Source: Elusimicrobiota bacterium
GTDB lineage: Bacteria; Elusimicrobiota; Elusimicrobia; UBA1565; UBA9628
Assembly (NCBI GenBank): GCA_028717525.1
Contig: JAQUNT010000210.1
Location: 1 to 5,207 of the forward strand
Length of the DNA: 5,207 nucleotides
Direction: 5' to 3'
Shown: piece after piece, positions 1 to 5,207 of the stretch
Position numbering within the stretch: position 1 is the stretch's first letter
Layout of the letters: every line of letters starts with the position of its first letter
Notes under the pieces: generated by a model
Databases searched by the model: none
Seen by the model: the letters and a program-made list of their open reading frames with translations, nothing else
What the model was told of the DNA's origin: nothing
Made by a program: the position numbers and the translations under genes

Positions 1-2
1 CC

Positions 3-788
3 GCCCGGCCGGGCCGCGCCGCCCGCGCCGGGTCCGGTCTCCATGCCCCGGCGGCGCGCGGGCTCAAGCCCGGCCGCGGGGCCCAGGCCCGGCTCTTGGT
101 CGAGGCGGCGCGCCGGGGCAAGGCCTTCAAGCCGCCGCGCTGGCGCCCCGTGCTCCTGTCCCAGGCCTTGGGCCTCGGAGCCATCCGGCCTCCCAAGTTC
201 CAGGGCCGCGCGCCGGACCTGAGCGGCCTGGCCCGCGCCGCGCCCCGGACGGGCCCAGACGGCAGGCCGCTGAGCGGAGCTCCGGCCCGGGCCGAGGCGG
301 TCGAAGCCGCGCGGCCTCCAAGCCAGGCGGCGGCCTGCCGCCGGCCCGTCCGGCATTGGCACGCCCAGCCTGCGGCCCTCTTCCATTACGGACGGGCCTG
401 GGGGCTCCAGCGCGACCGGGGCTGGCTGTGGCTCAAGAGCTCCGGAAGGAACTGGTGGGCCTGGACCGCGCCCGGCCAGCCCACCTGGCTGTGGCACGCG
501 CAGCGCTGGTGGTGGCGCAGCGACGGGGTCTGGTTCATGCTGCACGAAGGCGAGGTCTGGGGGTATCGCCTCTTCGGCGAGCGCCGCCGCGAGGGCCTGG
601 TCCATCCCGCCAGCGGCACGCGCCTGGAATACAGCGCGGACGGCGCGCGCGTGGCCATGATAACCCCGGGAGACGGAGCCTGGCTCTTCGATGCCCGAAG
701 CGGCGCGGTCCTGGGGCGCTGGACCGAGGACCAGATGCCGGCCCGGCCCGGGCCGCGCGCACCGCGCTCCCTCTCCTGGACTCATTGA
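3..788 (+). CDS. Trp-rich repeat protein with beta-propeller-like C-terminal unit, 5' end outside window
   Basis: The frame is open from the first bases to the TGA at 786-788. The only start codon inside the window is a TTG at 96 without a good ribosome site, and coding-like GC-rich codons continue upstream of it, so the gene very probably begins before the window. Numbering from the TTG codon, residues 1-90 are rich in Pro, Arg and Ala and look disordered. Residues 102-155 hold 13 tryptophans in 54 residues, arranged as about three strand-turn-strand units (W110/W112 with W120/W121/W123; W131/W133 with W138-W140; W146 with W155/Y157). Residues 178-210 (SADGARVAMI, then DGAWLFDARSGAVLGRW) resemble one blade of a WD40/PQQ-type beta-propeller. 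No catalytic motif is visible. I do not recognise the family; a structural or binding role is only inferred. The true start and any signal peptide cannot be seen. Confidence 0.7.
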   Translation, partial: ARPGRAARAGSGLHAPAARGLKPGRGAQARLLVEAARRGKAFKPPRWRPVLLSQALGLGAIRPPKFQGRAPDLSGLARAAPRTGPDGRPLSGAPARAEAVEAARPPSQAAACRRPVRHWHAQPAALFHYGRAWGLQRDRGWLWLKSSGRNWWAWTAPGQPTWLWHAQRWWWRSDGVWFMLHEGEVWGYRLFGERRREGLVHPASGTRLEYSADGARVAMITPGDGAWLFDARSGAVLGRWTEDQMPARPGPRAPRSLSWTH

Positions 789-800
789 GCCGGGCTTTTT

Positions 801-809
801 TGATATCCT
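801..809 (+). promoter_or_regulatory. Extended -10 promoter element for the exported-protein gene
   Basis: TGATATCCT has the TGn extension plus a -10 hexamer (TATCCT, 4 of 6 matches to TATAAT). It follows a run of six T at 796-801 in otherwise GC-rich DNA. It ends exactly 7 bases before the ATG at 817, the same spacing as at the two promoters around 2240, so transcription should begin at or next to the start codon. No convincing -35 box is seen: TTGAGC at 785-790 leaves a spacer of only 13 bp. AAAGGG at 811-815 resembles a ribosome site but lies too close to the ATG to work normally. Confidence 0.5.
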
Positions 810-816
810 AAAGGGC

Positions 817-1707
817 ATGCGCGCCCTGCTCGCGGCCCTGGCGCTGGCCTGCTCCGCTCCCGGCCGGGCTCAGGAAGCCTACGGGGCCAAGGGCATCTAT
901 CCGGTTTACGAGACCGGCGGACAGTGGGTCATCTTCGACAAGGACCCCAAGGCGCAGCGCGGCGCCCAGAAGTCTGCCCTGAGCCTGGGCACCCGGTTCC
1001 TGGTCGTGGGCAGCCGAGGCTCGGAGCTCTTCACCGTGACTCGGGCCTCGGCCACCTACGGCGGCGCCTGCCGGAAGAACCGGCCCGTCAAGCTCCGCGC
1101 GGCCCTGCTCAGAGGGCCGCGCAGCGTGGTGGGCTCGCCCATCATCGGCATCCGGGTCAAGGCGGACTTCAATCTGCGGGGCTCCGAGGCGAGGTACCTG
1201 TCTCTGGCCAACGAGGTCGACGAAGGGACCTATTCCAGGCTGGGCGACGCGGTCAAGTCCGCGGCGCTCTCGGACATCACGAGCGGCGTGTTCGGCTCCA
1301 CCCTGGACGACGACCCGGGCCGGGCGCCGCCGCAGGACCCCAGCCCCGAGCAGGTCCAGATGAAGATCGACTTCGGGGCGCGGCTGGCCGTTCGGGGCCT
1401 ACAGGACCCCTTCGTCTTCGTCGAAGCCTCCCAGTTCTCCTCGTCCTACCGCCGCTGCCTGCGCCTGGCCGACGGCGGGAAACTCGTGGCGCGGTGCGTG
1501 GAGATGCCCCAGAAGCTGATGGCGGAGACGGCCCTGCTGCGCTTCGTGGCCTACGATCCCAGCGGCCAGGACAACCCGTTCCTCCTCGCTTACACTCCCA
1601 CCCCGCCTTTGTGGGGCGACGAGCGCTGGGGCTTCGCGCTGCGCAGCGCCGGCCCCAGGCTGTTCCTCTTCGACGCCATGGACCCCCGCTGCCGCGACGG
1701 CTTCTAG
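817..1707 (+). CDS. Exported protein of unknown function
   Basis: This gene encodes 296 aa. I chose the ATG at 817, not the in-frame ATG at 691, because a signal peptide begins exactly there, the -10-like box lies 7 bases upstream, and the longer version would overlap the previous gene by about 100 bases. Residues 1-18 form a short signal sequence: one Arg, a hydrophobic Leu/Ala core, and likely cleavage after GRA18. C12 within ALAC could be a poor lipobox, so a lipoprotein is a less likely alternative. The mature part has alternating hydrophobic strands, for example around residues 61-75, 105-120 and 185-204, and four cysteines (C85, C214, C227, C292) that could form disulfides outside the cytoplasm. 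There is an acidic, Pro-rich linker at about 163-178. I recognise no family or active-site motif. A mostly beta, periplasmic or surface protein is inferred. It converges on the PilZ gene. Confidence 0.82.
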   Translation: MRALLAALALACSAPGRAQEAYGAKGIYPVYETGGQWVIFDKDPKAQRGAQKSALSLGTRFLVVGSRGSELFTVTRASATYGGACRKNRPVKLRAALLRGPRSVVGSPIIGIRVKADFNLRGSEARYLSLANEVDEGTYSRLGDAVKSAALSDITSGVFGSTLDDDPGRAPPQDPSPEQVQMKIDFGARLAVRGLQDPFVFVEASQFSSSYRRCLRLADGGKLVARCVEMPQKLMAETALLRFVAYDPSGQDNPFLLAYTPTPPLWGDERWGFALRSAGPRLFLFDAMDPRCRDGF

Positions 1708-1721
1708 CGCGCCACGGCGCT
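1706..1721. terminator. Small hairpin between convergent stop codons, possible bidirectional terminator
   Basis: AGCGC (1706-1710) and GCGCT (1717-1721) can pair as a 5-bp stem with a 6-base loop. The hairpin bridges the stop codons of two convergent genes. There is no T-run on either strand, so it is not a classical intrinsic terminator. An overlapping GCGC-TCA-GCGC alternative exists at 1717-1727. In DNA this GC-rich such short stems arise by chance. Confidence 0.2.
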
Positions 1722-2215
1722 CAGCGCGACAGGAAGTAGAGCCACGCAGCCGCCAAGGCCGCCGCCAGCAGCGGAAACCCCATCCAGAGCTCGGAGTCGC
1801 CGCTCAGCAGCATCCGGACCGCCACGACCGAGATGATGACGACCCCGGCGGTGACCGCCCGGTTGGCCAGGCCCGCCCAATCGAAGCCCGGCCCGTGGAT
1901 GACGCGCAGCACCCTGCGCCGGTCGCGGGCGGACAGCGAGGTGATCTGGGCGCCGGCCCAGGTGCCCCAATCGCCGCGCTGCAGCCACGCCAGGCGGGCG
2001 CTGCCGGAGACGCTCTCCCCGTCCGGGAGCCTCAGCTCGAAGTAGACCCAGGCGTTGCTGCCGAGGTCCCGGCGCGACTCGAAGCCGAAGCCCGCCGGGG
2101 TCACATCGTGCGCCAAGGCGTGGCTGTCCAGGAGGGCGTGGGAGTGGTCCCAAAGGGTCAGGGGCAGGTCGATCAGGAAGCGCGGGTGCCGGCGGCGGGG
2201 ACGGTCATCGGGCAT
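1721..2215 (-). CDS. PilZ-domain protein with two C-terminal transmembrane helices
   Basis: This gene encodes 164 aa. The PilZ domain spans about residues 7-105. The RxxxR motif of the c-di-GMP-binding arm is R8-x-x-x-R12 (RRHPR). The second motif is D37-V-T-P-A-G42, a DxTxxG version of the usual (D/N)xSxxG. The typical beta-strand ending GTWAGAQITSL follows at 84-94. Two hydrophobic segments, about 120-137 and 143-162, would anchor the protein with the PilZ domain in the cytoplasm. PilZ proteins usually sense c-di-GMP to control motility, adhesion or polysaccharide secretion; binding is likely here, but the output partner is not visible. The start at 2215 was preferred to the ATG at 2224 because the latter overlaps the TATAAT box, while 2215 sits 7 bases after it. 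The gene is divergent from the nadE cluster and shares its promoter region. Confidence 0.85.
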   Translation of the reverse strand: MPDDRPRRRHPRFLIDLPLTLWDHSHALLDSHALAHDVTPAGFGFESRRDLGSNAWVYFELRLPDGESVSGSARLAWLQRGDWGTWAGAQITSLSARDRRRVLRVIHGPGFDWAGLANRAVTAGVVIISVVAVRMLLSGDSELWMGFPLLAAALAAAWLYFLSR

Positions 2216-2222
2216 GGGAGAC

Positions 2223-2228
2223 ATTATA
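2223..2228 (-). promoter_or_regulatory. -10 box (TATAAT) of the PilZ gene
   Basis: Read on the minus strand this is a perfect TATAAT. It ends 7 bases before the ATG at 2215, so the predicted transcript begins at or next to the start codon (leaderless). There is no good -35 hexamer: the 17-bp-spaced position holds the opposite strand's TATAAT, which reads ATTATA here. Confidence 0.65.
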
Positions 2229-2245
2229 ACTCAAATCTTTTGTTG

Positions 2246-2251
2246 TATAAT
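2246..2251 (+). promoter_or_regulatory. -10 box (TATAAT) of the nadE cluster
   Basis: A perfect TATAAT lies in an AT-rich island and is preceded by TTTTGTTG. It ends 7 bases before the ATG at 2259, again predicting a leaderless mRNA; no Shine-Dalgarno sequence lies before that ATG. With a 17-bp spacer the -35 position holds ATTATA (3 of 6 matches to TTGACA). With a 16-bp spacer it is TTATAA at 2224-2229 (4 of 6). Confidence 0.7.
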
Positions 2252-2258
2252 CCGCTTC

Positions 2259-2717
2259 ATGGCCAAACCCGTCGCGCCCGACTTCGAGAAGCTGGCCCGA
2301 GAGACCGTCACCAGCCGGCTCAAGGGGATGCCCGCCGACACCGCGGCCGAGGCCGCCGCGGCGGTCGCCGGCAAGATCGTCATCGCGGCGGCCTCCGGCA
2401 AGGAGCGGCCCCAGGACCCGCACCTGATGGTCGCGGGGGTCTGCCGGGGCGTCATGTCGGGGATGCTCCTCATCGAGAAAGACCTGGTGCAGACCGCGGT
2501 CGAGCTCGTCAAGTCGATGGCGCACCTCGGCGCGGAGACCCATCTCGACCCCACCGAACTGATGACCTGGGCCATGGAGGCCGTCGCCGAGGTCTGCGCC
2601 CTGGGGCATCCGGACCTGGGCGCCAGCGTCCGCGAGGCGCTGGAGCACAACTTCATCGGGACCGGAGAGGTCTTCGGCGGGCTCTTGCTCAAGGCCGCCA
2701 AAGACCGCCAGCCCTGA
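2259..2717 (+). CDS. Small alpha-helical protein of unknown function, first gene of the nadE cluster
   Basis: This gene encodes 152 aa. The ATG at 2259 was chosen because it follows the TATAAT by 7 bases. The open frame runs further upstream, but those codons lie inside the promoter and antisense to the PilZ gene. There is no signal peptide, and no long stretch hydrophobic enough to be a clear membrane helix. The protein looks almost entirely helical. An Ala-rich helix spans about residues 26-46, and further helices lie at about 57-91 (VCRGVMSGMLLIEKD, then VELVKSM), 98-115 (ELMTWAMEAVAEVC) and 121-146. It is mildly acidic, with C62 and C113 far apart and no metal-binding cluster. I recognise no family. 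It is probably cytoplasmic and co-transcribed with nadE, whose ATG lies 13 bases after its stop. A functional link to NAD synthesis is only a guess from that position. Confidence 0.8.
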   Translation: MAKPVAPDFEKLARETVTSRLKGMPADTAAEAAAAVAGKIVIAAASGKERPQDPHLMVAGVCRGVMSGMLLIEKDLVQTAVELVKSMAHLGAETHLDPTELMTWAMEAVAEVCALGHPDLGASVREALEHNFIGTGEVFGGLLLKAAKDRQP

Positions 2718-2730
2718 GGCGCGGGCCGGC

Positions 2731-4365
2731 ATGCGCGTCGCCCTCGCTCAGATCGACACCACGGTCGGAGACATCCCGGGCAACCTGTCCCGGATCCGCG
2801 ACGCCGCGGCCCGCGCCCGGTCCGCCGGAGCGGCGCTCGTGGTCTTCCCGGAGCAGTCCGTGGGCGGCTACCCGGCCCTCGACCTGTGGGAAGACCCGGA
2901 CTTCCTGCGCTCCGGCGAAGCCGCGCTCAAGGACCTGGCGCGGGGCGCGGGCGAGACGGCCCTGCTCGTGGGCGCGGCCGTGCGCAACCCGCGCCCCGTG
3001 GGCAAGCCCATCCTGAACGCCGCCGCCTTGCTGCACCGGGGCCAGGTCGCGGCGCTGCGCGGCAAGACCCTCCTGCCGACCTACGACGTCTTCGACGAAC
3101 GCCGCTACTTCGAGCCGGCCTCGGCCAACACGCCGGTGCGCTTCGGCGGGCTGCGCATCGGCGTCACGATCTGCGAGGACGCCTGGAGCCGGGCCCCGAG
3201 CGAGTCCCGGCGCCTCTACCGGACCGACCCGGTGGCCGCGCAGGTCCGCGCGGGCGCGGACCTCCTGGTCAACCTCTCCGCCTCCCCTTTCGAGCGCGGC
3301 AAGAGCGCCCTGCGCGAGACGCTTCTGCGCGGGCACGCCCGCCGCGCGCGCCGGCCTTTGCTGTACTGCAATCAAGTGGGGGGCAACGACGAGCTGGTCT
3401 TCGACGGGCACAGCCTGGTCTTGGACGGCCGAGGACGGGTCGCGGCGCGCGGCAAGTCCTTCGCCGAGGACCTGGTGATAGTGGACACCGAAGCCCTGCC
3501 CAAGGCCGCCGCCCCCTACGGCCTCGTCGACATCGCCGAAGTGGAGGCGGCTCTGGCGCTGGGCATCCGCGACTACATGCGCAAGTGCGGGATGCGCAAG
3601 GCATTCATCGGGCTCTCGGGCGGCATCGACTCGGCCGTGGTGGCCGCTCTCGCGGTGAAAGCCTTGGGCCCGGGCGCGGTGACCGGGGTGTCCATGCCGT
3701 CCTTGTACTCCTCGCCGGGCTCCAGCGCGGACGCCGAGGCCCTGGCGCGCAACCTGGGCATCCGCTTCTTGAGCCTGCCGATCACCGAGACTTACGAGAC
3801 CACTCTGCGCGCGCTGGGCAAGCCGTTCGGCGAGGGCGAGGTGGGGCTGGCGGAGCAGAATCTCCAGGCTCGCGTGCGCGGCAGCCTGCTCATGGCCCTG
3901 ACCAACAAGGAGGGCGGCCTCGTGCTCTCCACGGGCAACAAGTCCGAGCTCTCCGTGGGCTACTGCACTCTCTACGGGGATATGTGCGGCGGCCTGGCCG
4001 TGATCGCGGACGTCCCCAAGACCACGGTCTGCGAGCTGGCGCGCTGGATGAACCGCGACCAAGCCGTCATCCCGCAGAGCACCCTGGACAAGCCGCCGTC
4101 CGCCGAGCTCAAGCCGGACCAGAAGGACCAGGACGACCTGCCCGAGTACGCGACCCTCGACGCGGTGGTGGCGGCCTACATCGAGGAGCGCCGCAGCGCG
4201 GCGGAGATCGCGCGGCGGGGGTTCTCCGCGGAGTTGGTGCGCGACGTCATCCGGCGCATCGACCGCAACGAGTACAAGCGCCGCCAGGCCGCGCCCTGCC
4301 TGAAGATCTCGTCCAAGGCCTTTGGCGTCGGCCGGCGCATGCCCATCGCGCGGGGCAGCTTCTAG
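2731..4365 (+). CDS. nadE: Glutamine-dependent NAD+ synthetase
   Basis: This enzyme of 544 aa catalyses the last step of NAD+ biosynthesis in the cytoplasm. ATP and glutamine nitrogen convert nicotinic acid adenine dinucleotide (deamido-NAD+) to NAD+, with AMP and pyrophosphate as products. The N-terminal nitrilase-type glutaminase domain (about 1-260) keeps the Glu-Lys-Cys triad: E41 in VFPEQS, K112 in RGKTLLP and C148 in TICEDAW. The C-terminal synthetase domain (about 265-544) has the ATP-pyrophosphatase loop LSGGIDSAV (295-303), the STGNKSELSVGYCTLYGDM stretch (400-418), IPQSTLDKPPSAEL (447-460) and the typical ending SKAFGVGRRMPIARG. Length and domain order match full-length bacterial two-domain NadE, and nothing is missing. 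The glutaminase domain means glutamine, not only free ammonia, can be the nitrogen source. A weak GAGG at 2716-2719 overlaps the upstream stop, 11 bases before the ATG, so translation may be coupled to the preceding gene. Confidence 0.97.
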   Translation: MRVALAQIDTTVGDIPGNLSRIRDAAARARSAGAALVVFPEQSVGGYPALDLWEDPDFLRSGEAALKDLARGAGETALLVGAAVRNPRPVGKPILNAAALLHRGQVAALRGKTLLPTYDVFDERRYFEPASANTPVRFGGLRIGVTICEDAWSRAPSESRRLYRTDPVAAQVRAGADLLVNLSASPFERGKSALRETLLRGHARRARRPLLYCNQVGGNDELVFDGHSLVLDGRGRVAARGKSFAEDLVIVDTEALPKAAAPYGLVDIAEVEAALALGIRDYMRKCGMRKAFIGLSGGIDSAVVAALAVKALGPGAVTGVSMPSLYSSPGSSADAEALARNLGIRFLSLPITETYETTLRALGKPFGEGEVGLAEQNLQARVRGSLLMALTNKEGGLVLSTGNKSELSVGYCTLYGDMCGGLAVIADVPKTTVCELARWMNRDQAVIPQSTLDKPPSAELKPDQKDQDDLPEYATLDAVVAAYIEERRSAAEIARRGFSAELVRDVIRRIDRNEYKRRQAAPCLKISSKAFGVGRRMPIARGSF

Positions 4366-4376
4366 CCCCCGCGATC

Positions 4377-5207
4377 ATGATCTGGCTGATCGCCGCCATC
4401 CTGCTCTCGGCCGCGCCGGCGGCCCAGGCGAAGACCGACTCCCGCCCACCTCGCGGCGGCTTCCGCCTCCCCGCCTGCCAGCGCCCGGGGCCTGACGAGT
4501 TCGTCTTCGGCCTGGTCGGCCCGGGCCAGGACGCCTCGGACGGCTTCGGCCGCGACAACCTGCGCGCGGTCTCCGAGGGCGTGCCTCCCGGCCGCCTCGC
4601 CCTGTTCGCTCCCTCTTCTGCGAAGGACAGCTTCCCCGACACCCGGGACGCGGCCGAAGCCCTGAAGTCGCTCCACCATGGACCGCAGAAGAACATCAGG
4701 CTCCTTTTCACGGGGCACGGCTATCCCGAGGGCGTGTGGCTGGGCCAGGACAAGACCGGAGCCGACCGCTGGATCGAGCTCGAGGACCTGGCGGACGCCG
4801 TGGGCTCGGCCCGCCGCGCGGGCCGGACCGTCAAGGGGGAGTTCCTCACCTGCTACGGCGGCCGCTTCGCCGAGGCGCTCATGCCCGGGCCCGGCCTGGC
4901 CCCCGCCTGCGGCGCCTTCTCCACCTTGCCCGAGAAGAGGGCCGAAGGCTGCTACGGAGACCGCTCCGAGCGTCGCCTCGACTACCTCTATGCCGCGGCC
5001 GGGGCCGACGACTGCCGCGCCGGGCGGGACTACCGCGAGGTCCATCAGAGGGTCTTCGCGCGCCTGGCCGGCGCGGACATACCCATGCTCTCCTCGGACT
5101 ACTTCCTGCTCTACGGGCCGGCCGCGCGCTGGCTCGGCCGGCAGGCCCGCGCCCCCTATCCCTACCACAGCCTCGTGCGCAAGCTCCTGCCGGACGGCAC
5201 GGTCCTC
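4377..5207 (+). CDS. Putative secreted clan CD (C13/caspase-like) cysteine peptidase, 3' end outside window
   Basis: From the ATG at 4377 the frame stays open for 277 codons to the last base, so the C-terminus is missing. Residues 1-18 are a signal peptide: hydrophobic core LIAAILLSAAPAA and likely cleavage after AQA18. The core has the two hallmarks of clan CD peptidases: a hydrophobic strand ending in His-Gly (IRLLFTGHG, H114-G115) and, 45 residues later, a second strand ending in the putative nucleophile (GEFLTCYGGRF, C159). The CYGGRFAEAL stretch resembles the CYSGGF segment of bacterial C13-family (legumain-like) peptidases, as does a later Cys-Tyr-Gly-Asp followed by a Tyr-rich segment (192-205). 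Further cysteines C34, C178, C192 and C213 may form disulfides. Substrate and partners are unknown. It starts 11 bases after the nadE stop with no ribosome site, so co-transcription is likely. The large minus-strand open frame across it is a GC-bias artefact. Confidence 0.75.
   Translation, partial: MIWLIAAILLSAAPAAQAKTDSRPPRGGFRLPACQRPGPDEFVFGLVGPGQDASDGFGRDNLRAVSEGVPPGRLALFAPSSAKDSFPDTRDAAEALKSLHHGPQKNIRLLFTGHGYPEGVWLGQDKTGADRWIELEDLADAVGSARRAGRTVKGEFLTCYGGRFAEALMPGPGLAPACGAFSTLPEKRAEGCYGDRSERRLDYLYAAAGADDCRAGRDYREVHQRVFARLAGADIPMLSSDYFLLYGPAARWLGRQARAPYPYHSLVRKLLPDGTVL

Noticed and set aside
785..801. Intrinsic terminator after the Trp-rich gene (GC-rich bases followed by six T)
   Set aside because: The sequence before the T-run can form only a 3-bp stem (AGC/GCT); the T-run is better explained as part of the AT-rich promoter island.
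691..816. Longer N-terminus for the exported protein, from the ATG at 691
   Set aside because: It would overlap the end of the Trp-rich gene and bury the signal peptide that starts exactly at 817, where the promoter box also points.
817..852. Lipobox (ALAC, C12) in the exported protein
   Set aside because: The -3 residue is Ala rather than Leu and the hydrophobic core before C12 is very short; a signal peptidase I site after GRA18 fits better, though a lipoprotein is not excluded.
2216..2224. ATG at 2224 as the PilZ start
   Set aside because: It overlaps the minus-strand -10 box itself, so it would lie upstream of the transcription start; the ATG at 2215 has the repeated 7-base spacing.
2055..2258. 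Upstream in-frame extension of the 152-aa protein
   Set aside because: It would run through the divergent promoter and antisense to the PilZ coding region; the 2259 start fits the TATAAT spacing.
1895..3016. Plus-strand open frame of 373 codons
   Set aside because: It crosses the PilZ gene, the promoter and the starts of two well-supported genes; its translation is Arg/Gly/Pro-rich shadow sequence.
2689..4062. Minus-strand open frame of 457 codons opposite nadE
   Set aside because: It is antisense to an unmistakable NadE and its translation is Gly/Ala/Arg/His-rich without motifs; it is a side effect of high GC.
4362..5168. Minus-strand open frame of 268 codons
   Set aside because: Its translation is low-complexity and motif-free, while the opposite strand encodes a signal peptide and clan CD motifs in a frame open to the window end.

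Overview
The window comes from a very GC-rich bacterial genome with strongly GC-biased third codon positions. It is almost fully coding: six protein genes, no RNA genes, no mobile elements and no CRISPR array, and no stretch over 300 bases lacks a gene. AT-rich DNA is confined to two short promoter islands, at about 796-812 and 2221-2258. High GC, poor Shine-Dalgarno sites and this style of promoter would fit a high-GC Elusimicrobiota-like lineage. That is only an impression: Deinococcota or another leaderless-prone phylum would fit too, and nothing here settles the phylum.

Left part (1-1707, + strand). A gene open at the window start encodes the C-terminal part of a protein with a Pro/Arg/Ala-rich stretch, an extremely tryptophan-rich repeat block and a beta-propeller-like last unit. 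After 28 bases, which carry an extended -10 box, comes an exported protein of 296 aa with no recognised family. It converges on a minus-strand gene (1721-2215) for a PilZ-domain protein with two C-terminal membrane helices; the stop codons are 13 bases apart.

Centre (2216-2258). This compact divergent promoter has two perfect TATAAT boxes in inverted orientation, exactly 17 bp apart. Each box lies exactly 7 bp before an ATG. The likely result is leaderless mRNA in both directions: the PilZ gene to the left, and a three-gene cluster to the right.

Right part (2259-5207, + strand). The cluster encodes an unknown 152-aa alpha-helical protein, a complete glutamine-dependent NAD+ synthetase (nadE, 544 aa) with both catalytic domains intact, and a secreted protein cut by the window end. 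The last one has the His-Gly and Cys motifs of clan CD (C13/legumain-caspase-like) cysteine peptidases. Gaps of 13 and 11 bases suggest one operon. NadE makes NAD+ in the cytoplasm; nothing in the sequence links the unknown protein or the putative peptidase to NAD chemistry beyond co-transcription.

The main points of interest are the repeated -10/7 bp/ATG geometry (three promoters), the Trp-rich repeat protein, and the putative secreted clan CD peptidase. I found no convincing new multi-gene system.
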